DNA of 64,000 nt, from NCBI RefSeq assembly GCF_030269925.1, contig NC_085131.1, positions 13,501,501 through 13,565,500 of the forward strand. The letters are read 5' to 3'. This DNA is from Bombyx mori. Its lineage: Eukaryota > Arthropoda > Insecta > Lepidoptera > Bombycidae. Under the pieces are notes generated by a model. That model was not told the DNA's origin, searched no databases, and saw nothing but the letters and a program-made list of their open reading frames with translations. Positions 34,140 through 46,200 of this stretch are shown piece after piece. Position 1 is the first letter of the stretch; every line of letters begins with the position of its first letter. The position numbers and the translations under genes were made by a program.

Positions 34140-34315
34140 ACTAAAACTCCACAAGCAGTTTCGCTTGCGTGAACTACGCCTTAAATGGCGTAGGCGGAGC
34201 CCGAGCTCGGCAGTGCGATGAAAGGTAGTCTATATTCTTCCCCAAGGCTCAAATTATTTCCATTCAGAATATCATCAAAATCGGTTCAGTGGTATGGGCG
34301 TCAAAACATAATAAT
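34140..34315 (-). mobile_element. decayed Helitron-like fragment
   Basis: AGAATATCATCAAAATCGGT and CAGTGGTATGGGCGTCAAAA match the conserved inner word of that group. Ends not resolved. Confidence 0.4.
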
Positions 34316-35634
34316 ACTATGTATGGATCATTGCGCTCTCCTCTTTTTTGACACACGAGATTGAAGTTCTAAACATCTTTCTACTGCAGTAACAGCTATA
34401 CCACCCTATACATTCAATAGTATATTACATATTTTTATTAACACCAAAATAGCTATATATTTTTTATAAAAAATTCAAAATACATCCTAAAATGTTTGTC
34501 CATTCGAGTCAATCATACAATGCACAATCCAAACCAAAGTAACGATTAGTTCTATTAATACATAATATCTGTATAGAGAATTAGGTCTCGTAAATCCAGT
34601 CCGAGGTCGTGTCTGTTACGCTTGGTTACCACTTGCGAAGGGTTAGGAATAGGACACGGAATTAGGGATAAGTCCATTGGCTTAAAACGGACCCATAATT
34701 TTTTGTATTCTCCAATGAGTGGACAGTTTTTTTTTCTTACGTCCTTCTGGCTGTGGAGTAATTATATAATCCCATGGATATTACAAAGAAGCTGCTTGCT
34801 TGCTGCAGAAGCAAGATGGGGGAACGCACCATGGGCTCACAATACGTCCTATCAACAGGAATTACCCAATAATAGAACCTTTTCATTCGTACAGCCCTAA
34901 TAATAAATTTAATTAAATTGTAGAAATCTATGCAAATATCCAATTGTCATATGAAATCCTATAGTACTATTGTAGTTGGTAACGGCTACTTAGTATACGT
35001 ATTATCAATTCTGCAGGTCACTGAATTCTTGCGAATAAAAACAATAGTCAATTCAAACTTCATTACGAATTCAACGGAATCACGTTTATTTTCTCAACAG
35101 ATATACAACGCGAACATGTTATAATGAAATTCGCAATTTGAGCATCTAAATATTTGTGAAAGCTAAACAAATAAAACTTAAAAACTGTTTGCATTAAATT
35201 TATTTTATACAAGCAAAGCAGATTGACTCTGTGCTTTTAGTTCGCGTTAGCTTAAGAGATACCGGGAATATTTTGAAATATGAATCGACAAAGTAATTAA
35301 TTATATACAAATGTAGTCAGAAGTATAATTATATAAGAGATAAGGTTAACGAGGACTAAGTACAGAACTCGGTTGGAAAACCACCCGAATACCCTGGCTA
35401 AAGCGTTGACAAAGGTTATTTACATCAAACGACTGAAACGCTATGATATACAGGGAGTTGGTGACAGATGGTGATAAATGAGGAGTCTTCTGGTGAGGAG
35501 CCTTTTCGACGCGATGGCACACGCAACGCATCTGCTCATAGTCCAGGACTGATTGCGGATCGGCACAAAAAAAGAAGTATAATTATTTGTCGTCGAGCTC
35601 ATATTCCGCCTTCTATTCCTTTCGATTCCATATC
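34316..35634. other. unique DNA, no feature
   Basis: Short frames only. Confidence 0.4.
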
Positions 35635-35832
35635 CTATAAACGCCACAATAAAGCTGCTTTTCTGTCCTTCACATCGATATATGTCGCATCCGGACACGA
35701 CAAATGAAACGAAACCGCGCCATCTAGTGGGTGTGAGCCGCAACTACTCGTCAAACCTCGGCTCAGTTCGGTGGCGTGCTTCGGCAGAGTCGAGATATCA
35801 TCGCTCGAGTTGAATGGAGACACATTTGTGGC
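35635..35832 (-). CDS. candidate terminal exon in a GC-enriched pocket (unidentified)
   Basis: On the minus strand TTGACTCTTCCTAAGTCAG could act as a splice acceptor. A 65-codon frame follows to a TAG, including VSPFNSSDDISTLPKHATEL and later CPDATYIDVKDRKAALLWRL. No in-frame ATG. Overlapping frames on both strands are also open here, which weakens the case. No family is recognised. A degraded LTR is another possibility, since the pocket carries a CTAGATGGCGC word reminiscent of the solo LTRs. Confidence 0.2.
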   Translation of the reverse strand, partial: ATNVSPFNSSDDISTLPKHATELSRGLTSSCGSHPLDGAVSFHLSCPDATYIDVKDRKAALLWRL

Positions 35833-35905
35833 CTGACTTAGGAAGAGTCAAGACGTCTCGGAGCTGTCACTGTTTCGTGTTGCGCAAACTCTTTGCACGA
35901 TTACC

Positions 35906-36102
35906 CTAACCCACTGAATTTCTCGCCGGATTTTCTCAGTAGGTCGCGTTTCCGATCAGGTGGCAGATTTTGCGAAGCACGACTCTTGCTAGGGTTTGTG
36001 TTAGCAACATCGTCAGGCTCGAGTCGCGCGAGCTCACCTACTAGCCCGGTGACGCTGTCACAGTCTCTTTAGACTTAGACTCTAGACTTAGTAATAAAAA
36101 AA
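35906..36102 (+). mobile_element. LINE 3' tail, family X
   Basis: CCCACTGAATTTCTCGCCGG through CTAGTAATAAAAAAA-type end, with a short CTTAGACTCTAGACTTAG repeat before the tail. Confidence 0.65.
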
Positions 36103-36569
36103 TACGTAGAATTTTGACTTGAAAATGCTTTCAAATGTCCAATAAATTTGTATTTTACACACAAACATACACGCAAAATATATATAATTTACATAAATCA
36201 CATATCATTTTATATCACTATTACATAAAAAAAAAATCTTAATAGGGCTATTGCGTGAACCGTTTTCGTGTAGGTACTCTTAAAAATTTATTACAATCCT
36301 ATGTCGCTTCCATAATCTCTAGTTCCGATAACTCAATACCGGGGGGTAAATGATTTTCATTTGACAACGAAAGCCATAGATTTCCGTGTAAATCCATTGT
36401 AGAATTATTATATTGTGAGTAATAAATACATATGTATATGTTTTGTGAGTGGAATTATTAGATCTATAGGTTCGAATTATAGTGTTTTGTATTCAAATAA
36501 ATAGAAAAAAAAATTGTCCTAGTTGGTAAATGTTGGACTTTAGGCAGCCTATAACTGCCTATAAAGCCT
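36103..36569. other. AT-rich DNA, no feature
   Basis: Nothing supported. Confidence 0.35.
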
Positions 36570-36702
36570 GTAACTATACTGAGATCTTAGAACTTACATC
36601 TCAAGGTGAGTGGCGCATTTACGTTGTAGATGTCTATGGGCTCCAGTAACTACTTTACACCAGGTAGGCTGTGAGCTCGTCCACCCATCTAAGCAATAAA
36701 AA
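36570..36702 (+). mobile_element. Bm1 SINE, 3' fragment
   Basis: Starts at GTAACTATACTGAGATCTTA. Confidence 0.83.
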
Positions 36703-36990
36703 AAGCCACTCAAGTGTAGCGCTGACGTGCCAGTGAGTATCTGTGAGTAATCACCCTCAGGTGGATTGTTTGCCAGTCTACCTTCGAAGAATATCACCAC
36801 GATAGGACTACATAAGGTTGAAACCTCATTTGTTTTGGAATACCAAGTATTCTATCCTCATTAGCCTTGCGATATAAATAGGGAGAGATAAGGAGGATAC
36901 CTGTACAAACCCATTTGCGCTTACAACAAGCTTTAATATCGAAGCATATCTCGTTCAACTATAAGAATCGCTGTCAGTGACACGATTTAC

Positions 36991-37220
36991 GGCCGTCTGG
37001 TGTAGTGGTGAGTGACATGGTCACTACACAAGGGGGTCGCGGGTTTGAATCCCGCCAAGGGAAGATATTTGTATGATAAATATAAATATATTTTCCAGGG
37101 TTATGGATGTATATTAAAATATATGTATGTGTATAATAAAAATCTTACGTTTTTATCCGTTATCTGGTACCTGTAACACAAGCTCTTTACGAACTTATCA
37201 CGGGACCAATTAACGTGGCG
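36991..37220 (+). mobile_element. tRNA-derived SINE (non-Bm1)
   Basis: GGCCGTCTGGTGTAGTGGTG (A box) and GCGGGTTTGAATCCCGCC (B box) at tRNA-like spacing. The acceptor arms do not pair, so it is not called as a tRNA gene. The body continues with TATGTATGTGTATAATAAAA and CTGTAACACAAGCTCTTTAC. Confidence 0.62.
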
Positions 37221-37286
37221 TGAGATTCAATGGATGCATTCATCTGTTTTTAGCCCAAGTGTAACTAAATGCTGTTTCTTTTTCAG

Positions 37287-37310
37287 ATATAACAGCAAAC
37301 ATTATGTAGG
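37287..37310 (+). CDS. possible 24-nt micro-exon
   Basis: CTGTTTCTTTTTCAG precedes and GTAAGTA follows 24 nt. Only one phase is open (YNSKHYV plus split codons). Splice-site quality is high but the length gives no statistical support. Confidence 0.18.
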
Positions 37311-37357
37311 GTAAGTAAATAGTTCTCTGAAAATCTGTCACCCTCTACGCCGTGCTA

Positions 37358-37978
37358 CCCACCTTGAGATATGAGTTTTTTTTTATTGCTAATATGAGTG
37401 GACGAGCTCACAGCCCACCTGATGTTAAGTGTTAACTGGAGCCCATAGACATCTACAACGTACATGCGCCTCCCACCTTGAGATATAAGTTCTAAGTTCT
37501 CAGTATAGTTACAACGGCTGCCCCGCCCTTCAAGCCGAAACGCATTACTGCTTCACGGCAGAAATAGACAGGGTGGTGGTACCTACCCGTGCGGACTCTC
37601 AAGAGTACCACCAGTAATTACGCAAATTATAATTTTGCAGGTTTGATTTTTATTACACGATCTTATTCCTTCACCGCGGAAGTCAATCGTGAACATTTGT
37701 TAAGTACGTATTTCATTAGAGAAATTGGAACCAGCCTGCGGGATTCGAACATCGGTGCATCGCTACATACGAATGCACCGGACGTCTTATCCTTTAGGCC
37801 ACGACGACGAGTTCTAAGGTATATCTATATATCTTCGTCCACCCATCTAAGCAATAAAAAAAAGTTACAACGGCTGCCTCACCCTTCAAACCGAAACGCA
37901 TTTCTGCTCCACGGCAGAAATAGGTGATGGTACCTACCCGTGCCAACTCACAAGAGGTCCTACCACCGGCACCTACTT
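37358..37978 (-). mobile_element. older Bm1 copy, split by insertions
   Basis: CCCACCTTGAGATATGAGTT (37358-37377) resumes as GAGTTCTAAGGTATA at 37809 and again as GTTACAACGGCTGCCTCACC at 37864, ending at CCTACCACC. A younger Bm1 interrupts the first junction and a 28-base plus-strand Bm1 tail (37836-37863) the second. Confidence 0.78.
37376..37808 (-). mobile_element. Bm1 SINE, full length, inserted in an older Bm1
   Basis: T tract at left, head AGGCCACGACGAC at right, with the 5-bp duplication GAGTT on both sides (37373-37377, 37809-37813). Confidence 0.88.
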
Positions 37979-38640
37979 TTCTATAATACAGCATATTGAG
38001 AAGCGACGTTATAGACATTATTATATACGCTACTCCTTCAATTTACAAGACAGAACGCTTTCAAATATACATTCTTTGTAATAACTCCTACTTCTGTAGT
38101 TTAATCTTGCATATATTGTTTCCTTTTTGTAGCTACCAGCGTTTCATATACTTTGTAGTTTTCTTCTATATAGTATATTTGTAGTTGATATTCGTCGACA
38201 TTTGAACATTACATATGATTTCTTAATAAAAATATTTTTTTTTTAAATTTACCTTTTTTGACGTCTGGTAATTTGTTTTACTTGAGTTTTCTACTCTATT
38301 ATTCAATAGATAAGTAAGAGTATTCCAGTGCCAAGCGTTTTCTCTGTAAAAATTAGGATATTTTTAATTTAAAATTATCGTAAAATAAGTGGAGCTAACT
38401 TGCTTTCTTTAGTGTATCTTTGGGTTTTGTCAAATCTTTAAAATGGTGGCACTTTTGTCCAGAAAATGTTGACAAACTGCAGTCCTGTGTAAACGGTTGA
38501 CAAACAACAAATTTACTGAAATGTGTCTCTTATTTTGAGGAAAAATAGTATTAGGAGTCGATACCGACAGTTCATTGAATGAACTAATATAAATGAATAA
38601 TCCGACAATTATGGACAAAGACATCAAGTTTTTTTTTCTC
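37979..38640. other. AT-rich DNA, no feature
   Basis: Nothing supported. Confidence 0.35.
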
Positions 38641-38893
38641 TTTTTTTTTTGTTTATTGCTTAGATGGGTGGACGAGCTCACAGCCCACTTGGTGTTAAGT
38701 GGTTACTGGAGCTCATAGACATCTACAACGTAAATGCGCCACTCACCTTGAGATATAAGTTCTAAGGTCTCAGTATAGGTAGTTACAACGGCTGCCCCAC
38801 CCTTCAAACCGAAACGCATTACTGCTTCACGGCAGACATAGGTGGGGTGGTGGTACCTACCCATGCGGACTCACAAGAGGTCCTACCACCAGA
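38641..38893 (-). mobile_element. Bm1 SINE, short form
   Basis: T tract to AGGTCCTACCACCAG, the short-form boundary. Confidence 0.87.
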
Positions 38894-39486
38894 GTAAGCA
38901 CCAGTAAGTTAACTGCCGTAGTTTTATATTAACGTTTTAAGATCTGATTCCTTTGTTTAGAAACTGTTTTAAGAAAAAAAACGTCAAAAACTCTTTGAAA
39001 TTTGGATAAAATAAATGACGTTCATAATATAAATTTATTATCAACTGCTTATAAAAGTAATGTGTGTGTCGTTTGCAATTTTGCTTTGTCCTTTATAAAT
39101 TTCCTCGAGTAAATTAAAGAAAAGAAATGGATATCTCATTTTCATAATTAGAAGAGAAAAATATACAAAGATCAAACAAGGAAAAGTTAATTTTATCACG
39201 TTCTTTTAAATCTTTTTTTTTAGCCAAATAATTAATTAATTATGCTTAATTATTGCAATCACTTCTATACCGTTATTATTATATTCAGAAAACATAGTTG
39301 GATGATTGTAAAGTTCTAGCCATTTGGGTATTAACACCATATTAGTGACGGCACTATACCGATGTTCAACTATTAGTTAGGGACTCCTACGAACATTTCG
39401 CAATGAATCTTCCTATCCTTATTCCATTTTATATAGGGCCGTAACTGCATATTCTCTTATGACATTGCACAAGGACTTAGCATAAG
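38894..39486. other. AT-rich DNA, no feature
   Basis: Nothing supported. Confidence 0.35.
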
Positions 39487-39843
39487 TTTTTTTTTTTATT
39501 GCTTAGATGGATGGACGAGCTCACAGCCCACCTGATGTTAAGTGGTTACTGGAGCCCATAGACATCTACAACGTAAATGCGCCACCCACCTCGAGATATA
39601 AGTTCTACGGTCTCAGTATAGTTACAACGGCTGTCCCGCCCTTCGAACCGAAACGCATTACTGCTTCACGGCGGAAATAGGCGGGGTGGTGGTACCTACC
39701 TGTGCGGATTTCAAGAGGTCCTACCACCAGTGATTACGCAAATTATAATTTTGCAGGTTATGATTTTTATTACACGATGTCATTCCTTCACCGTAGAAGT
39801 CAATCGTGAACATTTGTTGAGTACGTACTTCATTAGAAAAATT
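39487..39843 (-). mobile_element. Bm1 SINE lacking the tRNA-like head
   Basis: Runs from the T tract through ATTACACGATGTCATTCCTT to CTTCATTAGAAAAATT, stopping just before the B-box region. Confidence 0.87.
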
Positions 39844-39981
39844 AAACCAGTTTTAGAACCAGCTTGAATTTAACCGTCTTTGGATTATCCCACCGTAATA
39901 ATATATCCCATACATCTTGCTATAGGGTAGGTATTACTTTTAGTTCAACCATTTATGGTTCTATGATTTGCATTTTACTAA

Positions 39982-40412
39982 TTTTTTTATTACCCTTGTA
40001 GGCAGATGAGCCTACGGCCCACCTGATGGTGAGTGGTTACCGTCGCCTATGGGCTTAAGCAATGCCAGGGGTAGCACCAATCTGCTGCCTACTGCATAAT
40101 ACCCTCCACGAGCCTCGTTTGAAGAAGGACATGTTATAGCGCTCTGGAAACACCGTGGAGGGAAGCTCATTCTATAGCCAGATGGTACGTGGCAAAAAAG
40201 ACCTCTGGAAACGCACTGTGGATGACCGCAGTGGCTCCAAGTAGTAAATTGACGTTTTTACCATCGCACCGCCCGCTCTGAAGAATTGCTCGAGATGATG
40301 GTATCATCTCGAACAATTCCTCAGAGCACTCCCCATGGAACATACCATACAAAATACAGAGGGGACCGAAATCCCTCCGCAGACCCAGAGGTTCCAAACG
40401 ATGAATTTTAAG
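39982..40412 (-). mobile_element. LINE family Y: ORF2 C-terminus plus 3' UTR
   Basis: The longest Y copy. The minus strand encodes HRLEPLGLRRDFGPLCILYG, then MFHGECSEELFEMIPSSRAI, then a frame break. The next frame has the FLPRT and NELPSTVF region. These are the C-terminal blocks of Jockey/CR1-type reverse transcriptases. The UTR and T tract lie at the left. Confidence 0.75.
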
Positions 40413-40509
40413 CATTTACACTAAAATTCACCTTTTCAGAATCGATTTACGTAATTTGTTCGTTTGAATTTTTGCCGGCGGAAGGGCAGAACTGGAGAAT
40501 CAGTAGTAA

Positions 40510-40627
40510 GCGGTAGGCAGCGGCTTGGCTCTGCTCTTGGCATCACTGACGTCCATGAGCGACGATAACTACTTAACATCAGGTGGGCCTTATGCTTGTA
40601 TGCCTGCTAGGACAATAAAAAAAAGAT
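40510..40627 (+). mobile_element. LINE 3' tail, family Y
   Basis: CGGTAGGCAGCGGCTTGGCT to GGACAATAAAAAAAAG. Opposite in orientation to the Y copy 100 bp away. Confidence 0.72.
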
Positions 40628-40682
40628 AACATATTCGAGGACTACTTCTCCCGCGATGCATTCTCCATTTTGAAGTAAGACT

Positions 40683-41070
40683 TTCTTCTTCTTCGTCGCT
40701 TTTTTCATTGCTGATGGTCATGTCCCTGAAACTTGACCGTGGCCTGTCTCGTGAGCTGTTTCCATCTCGTCCGGTCCTCAGCTTCTCGAATGGCGATTGC
40801 GACTGGCAGCCTAGTTAGGGTGGTCATTTGATCACACCAACGGCTTGGTAATCAGCCGCGGGGTCTCTTTCCTTCTACTTTGCCCGTCACAATCGCTTTG
40901 TCTACACAATCCAAGCTATCTGACTGTCGGCGGGCAATATGACCGAAATAGCTGAGGATCCTCTGGTAACAGATTGTTGAGAGCTTGACTTCGATGCGAA
41001 GCTGATCCAGGATAGATTTATTTGTCCCTTTGGCCGTCCACGGAATTCGGAGCATAAAGTAGGACAATGA
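40683..41070 (-). mobile_element. RTE-like LINE ORF2 C-terminal fragment
   Basis: The minus strand encodes MLRIPWTAKGTNKSILDQLR, then RILSYFGHIARRQSDSLD and VTGKVEGKRPRG. A frame break follows, then AIREAEDRTRWKQLTRQATV. It reaches further into the ORF than any other RTE copy here. The 3' end is an AAGAAG microsatellite. Confidence 0.75.
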
Positions 41071-43151
41071 AGAGAAAATGGAGGTTACAGCCTCATGGTT
41101 AATAGTAGGTAACCGGGACTTAAAGCGCTGTGTATGGACTCTGGCAATCCTCTAAAATTAAGCGTTAGGCTTGATGTTATAGAGTAAAAAACCTAAATTT
41201 TGTACCATACACCAACAATTGCTCCAAAGTTCCTTTGAAAGTTGCCTCTTTGTCGGACCAATTGAATTAAATAAATAAATACGCACTTAAAGCTCCGTTC
41301 ATGAAAGCTGCCGAGAAATAGATGCATTAGCGTTTGACCTATTTTTGAATGACAAATAGCGCTTTGCTAAATGTTTAATTTTGTGATGGATAAACGAATG
41401 GAGCTTTTGAAAGCATTCTTCCGCATGTGGAATAGTCAAATAGATTTCTCGGTTTGTTTGTTTGTGGTAAAGTGTAACTTCCGTGCTCTCTATCTGAAAC
41501 AAATATCGTAACTCAGTAACTTCTGAAAGTTTCCAGCGAAAGTTCTTATCTTTTTATCGTTTCTTATCTCTTAATTTTGAAGTATTAGTAAGCATTTTAA
41601 TAAGTTAGAAGTAAAAAATACTTTACTGCTTACTTGATCTTAAGCGATCAACAATATCCACATGCATAATAATAAAGTGTCATCGGCCATTTTGAGAAAT
41701 CACATTGATTATCCAATTTATTTGGACTATCTTTATCTCCCTCTGAAAAACTGAAACACGTGATTATTTCGCAAAACCAAATTTTCAGGAGCGTACCACC
41801 AATCAGTCCCAACACGTCAATATAACCAATGGTCTCGATAATTTTGAAAAGAAACAGTAGAGTGATTTAAATATTAAAACAACTTGAGGATTCTAGGAGA
41901 GAATAGTTTACCGGAATACTTGGAAAGCATTCAGTAAGACCGGAACTAAGGCGCAAGAGTACCGTGTCCTTTGAATAAATAACTAGAGACATTACCATAA
42001 TTTAAAACCATTTAAACAAATAGAAGTAATTCAAAATTGACTCCATTGTGACGATTTTTTATGATTTGTCATAAGTAGTAGAAAATTCACATCACAACAT
42101 CACTAGTAAATATTCAAGGTTAGAGTACTTACCTATGGATAAGATTGCTATAACGGTCACGCTTACCGTTTAAAATGACTTCTTCCAGACAACCTTGTAC
42201 GGAGAGAACTGATTGTCAGACTTAACTGAGAGATAAAGGATTGTTGTTTGCAATGCTGTTGGTATTACGGAAATATGTCATACATACATTTATAAATTAT
42301 AAATACAAATATATGAATAGTTAAACTTTGTGCAAAAGAATATAAAAGAAAGATCTTGCATCCCGTGGGTGAAGTTATTCGATAGATGTGTATACAAACA
42401 TATCTCAAAGATAATAATTATAGTTAGCGAGATTCAAGAATCTAGCTACTGCCACAAATCAATGTAAGTTAAGTAATAAGTACTTAACACAAAAATTTTA
42501 TAAAAAAAAAATTCTACCTCAACATGCACGATCCAATAACCACAGGTAATGGGCACAAACTCCACTAGTCCTTATTAGGTATTGCAGTATACCTAATAAT
42601 TTTTTTTAATTTTAATGCAATATATTCTTCAATTTTTTTTTCTATAATACCTGAAAACTAGCATGCAAACACCTTATTTGATTATACAAAACAAACCGGC
42701 GACCATTGTGTATTCGGCTTAATGTTGTGGCGCGAAAATCAGCGGTTTTCTTTAATCACATGCTCAATTTACGATCATACGAATAATCGAAGAGTATGGA
42801 TAAATTACTGGATAGACTAAATACAATTGAATTAATTTTGAATATTGTTAATGTGGACTCACTACTGGCACTGACGAATAAGAATTACAAAGCTTCCTAT
42901 TAGAACCAACAACAATGTAAAAAGAGTAATCGATTCACCTTATCTCTTTAATTACTAACTACATTTAATATTCGCGAAAATATCAGCAGTGTTCTGCTTA
43001 TCATTAATGACCAGAATCGCATATGGTATTAAGTTCTAAATAATAGCTGTCCAAGAGGAAAGCTACAACCAGCCTGGTGGAGTATTGGTCGCTTCTAGAC
43101 TTGAATTCAGCCAAGTTACATTAATAAATAACACACGGCAATAAATTCCAT
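41071..43151. other. 2-kb unique DNA
   Basis: The longest repeat-free interval in the right half. No exon with paired splice sites and coding bias found by eye. Confidence 0.45.
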
Positions 43152-43455
43152 TTTTTTTCCTACCTATGCTGATAGTCTTGAGAGACTATTTCAGCTTCGC
43201 CCTAACATGCAGGTGTGCTCACGGGGCTCAAACTGGAGTGTTGCTAACACTGGCCCTAACAAGAGCAGTGCTACGCAGAATCTACCACCGGATCGGAAAC
43301 GCGACCCACTGAGAATATCCAACGAGAAACTCAGTGGGCTATGTCTGTGGGTTAATTCGCTGGTCGAGCCCTTCATCGCAAGCGACGGGTTCGACGGGGA
43401 CGGTAACCGGGGCTTGTGGTACCTAAAAGCATCGTTAATGGATCGGGAGGATCCG
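43152..43455 (-). mobile_element. LINE 3' region, family X, longest copy
   Basis: Sense orientation: GGTACCACAAGCCCCGGTTA, CCCGTCGAACCCGTCGCTTG, then the usual CTGAGTTTCTCGTTGGATAT block and an A tail. It extends about 70 bp further 5' than the other copies. Confidence 0.7.
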
Positions 43456-44270
43456 TAATGACGTGTTTTGTGCGTAAATTCCACGTTGATTATAATTTGA
43501 TTAGAAGCGTACCAAGAAGTCTTGCTATTGTGATTATATAAGTAACCAATCATCATTTAAAATTAAATAAAATAATATAGTAATTTATTTTACATAATTT
43601 ATATTACATTTTTAAAATTGTTATCTTTTCATTCATAAAAACGGTATTGGTATAAATTAAAACATGTCTAAAAAAATTATATTACCTTCATAACCTTGAT
43701 AAATAAATAAATCAAGGTAATATGTTGAATGTCGAGTGTATCTTCAAAACCGTCTTAATATTTTGAGCGCGTTCAAAACGCTATTTTCGAGGCCTCAACA
43801 ATTCTCTCTAAACTTGCAAATTACCCGAGTTTCGTACTAATTTCAAATGTAAATTGCCAATTTGGCCAACACGACAATTTCCCTATAACACCTGTTATAG
43901 ATAATTTCTTTTGATCAATATCCAATAGATTGGGAATCGAAGCGGCCTTATTCTGGAAGCGTATCGTAAAAAAATAACGAGACATAACTCGACTTGATGG
44001 TTGTAGAGGCGAAAGGAATATTTTTCTCGAAAAATTTCATAGATTATGGTGTTGTAAAATGTATTTTATGGATATTGAGAACGATGATTTGCATGTTTTA
44101 ATTATTTTTATGAGGCTTACTGCGATTTAAAAAAAAAAAAAATACGAGACGGTGTTTTTGAAGCGTTCTTTCAGTCGCTTTTTATTGGCATTTAATCCTT
44201 GTAATAAAGTTGGCATCAACAAAATTAATCGAATAATACAAATGGAGATTATAATGTGCTTTGTTAATAT
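43456..44270. other. AT-rich DNA, no feature
   Basis: Nothing supported. Confidence 0.4.
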
Positions 44271-44654
44271 TGTTACGCGCTGGGGTTCGGGATAAATAAA
44301 ATTCTACCAAAGTACAACTTAAAACTGTATTCAACACTTTAAACATTTAAAACACTTCACAAACACCTCAAAATTCTCAATTCGCTTCTTCCGCTTCGCT
44401 TCAGGTGATCCGTTCGGTGTTTCGCTTCGAGTAGTTCCGATTACTGACAGACTGGGTGCTATCTCTGCAAAGCTTTTATAGTCGAGACGAAATCCCTAGA
44501 ATCGTCGAGAACATTCCACCAAAGCCGAGTACTGTATTTCCACTACCTGACAATAGATGGCGTTGTACTTTTCAAGCGTTCTAGATGCTACTAGATCCTT
44601 CGATATTCGTTCGACTATTCTGCGGTAGATGGCGTTACTCTTACCGGCGTAACA
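44271..44654 (-). mobile_element. solo LTR, copy 2
   Basis: Perfect TGTTACG...CGTAACA edges. Sense strand: AGATGGCG words in U3, GACTATAAAAGCTTTGC as TATA box, CAGTCTGTCAGTAATCGG at initiator distance, then a purine-rich GAAGCGAAGCGGAAGAAGCG stretch. No primer-binding site or pol/gag sequence adjoins. The terminal dinucleotides fit Pao/Gypsy-type LTRs. The family is not assigned. Confidence 0.7.
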
Positions 44655-45709
44655 ATACAAATAGTTTTCATCTAACGGATAAAATATTAAGTATTTTCGA
44701 TAGCAGCTAACTTCACGATGGGCCGTGAACCGCTTCAACCATTTACGCAATAAAAATAATCATTATTCAAGATTACAGTCTTTTATATATTGCGGAAACC
44801 ATTTCGCTGTTTACGAACACAAATATACATTTATCAAATTAATTATTCGTTGCTTCGCGATAACCGGTCGGTATTCATACCCAATAAATAACACAAATTT
44901 CTTCTTTATATTGGTTGGGACGTGTGAAATCAATGTCGAAACTTATTGGGTAATTAATCGAGTTATTCTTTAAGGTGATTCTCATTCAAATTCTGATAGA
45001 TAATTGGGAGATGCTCACGTTGAACAGTGGACCAGCTGTGGCCAACAAGCCATCACTGTTATGAAATTAAAATGTTAGAAAACCTCTGAAGTCACGGTGA
45101 TATTCGCACCATACTTTGTATTTAATATTGCATGGGAAAATATTAGTGTTCAGACGTGAGTGACTTAATAAATATGTGGTCTGATTTGCGCTGATTTGCG
45201 CTTATTGCGGTTATCTGAGACCGCTGGGATTCATATCTTACGGCAGATACAAACAAGTAAGTCAATGTAATATTTACATGAGGTCACGGTGATGTTCTTC
45301 AGAATTTAGTAATAGCGTCATGTAACTGAAAATGGATCTCCAGAAAAATTAAATTACGTATTTTCTGTTAGATGGTGGTACCTATCCGTGCGGGCATACA
45401 ATTACATCGATAGCATGTCTGAAGGACACATTCACTTAGTAATTACTATACGCGTTCAATGCAACAAAAATACAGCTCATTTTTTATTATCTACATAATT
45501 TATCTGCAGTGTTTGTCTGTGTTCTTGGTTGTGAATTTCTCAGACTGTATTTCCTTTGTGATTTCTTTCATAGGTGGTTTGTGAAGTCTGCCGTTAAATT
45601 ATAAAATACTGTTAAATTTTATTTGGTTTAATATGAAGTAATTGTACATAATATTGCGCGTCTTGTAGCTGTTGAGTCCCGTTCAGAAGTGAAGGTGGTT
45701 GTGTGTTTT
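44655..45709. other. unique DNA, no feature
   Basis: A fragment GGTGGTACCTATCCGTGCGG at 45374-45393 is a scrap of minus-strand Bm1. Otherwise nothing. Confidence 0.4.
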
Positions 45710-45815
45710 CTACGCGTTGCGGAGCTCGCCGGTCCGCCGGTTTGCCGCCCCCTCCAGCGCCGCGCTGCCTCCGTCTTTCGCGACTTCGCGAAAGAGGAGT
45801 TGATGCGTAAACAGT
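45710..45815 (-). CDS. candidate terminal coding exon in a CpG-rich island (unidentified)
   Basis: On the minus strand TTTATGTATACAG is followed by a 34-codon frame that includes LLFREVAKDGGSAALEG and ends RRTGELRNA before TAG (45712-45710). About three quarters of codons end in G or C while flanks are about 70% A+T, the pattern expected of a silkworm exon. It also contains a 22-bp near-palindrome TCTTTCGCGA-CT-TCGCGAAAGA (45774-45795). I recognise no family. The alternative is a GC-rich 5' fragment of a LINE. Confidence 0.35.
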
Positions 45816-45966
45816 CTGTATACATAAATATTATTTTAAATTGAAAGTAGTAACCATATATCGACCAACGCACATAAGACTTCATTTGTAATCAAATATT
45901 TTTATACCTAAGCATGTGTGTTACAAATTTCAAAATATATGAAGCTAGCTTGTACTTGAACATTAT

Positions 45967-46200
45967 TACTGGTGGAAGGACCTCTTGTAGGTACCACCGC
46001 CCCGCCTATTTCTGCCGTGAAGCAGTAATGCGTTTCGGTTTGAAGGGTGGGGCAGCCGTTGTAACTATACTGAGACCTTAGAACTTATATCTCAAGGTGT
46101 GTGGCACATTTACGTTGTAAATGTCTATGGGCTCCAGTAATCACTTACCACCAGGTGGTCTGTGAGTTAGACCACATATCAAGGCAATAAAAAATAAAAA
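45967..46200 (+). mobile_element. Bm1 SINE, short form with a small deletion
   Basis: TACTGGTGGAAGGACCTCTT jumps directly to GTAGGTACCACCGCC, losing about 14 bp. Then canonical. Confidence 0.86.

Noticed and set aside
36991..37068. tRNA gene
   Set aside because: A and B boxes are present but the acceptor arms do not pair and a SINE body follows.
40287..40320. hairpin CGAGATGAT-GGT-ATCATCTCG
   Set aside because: Only nine-base arms and inside the LINE family Y coding remnant. Likely incidental.
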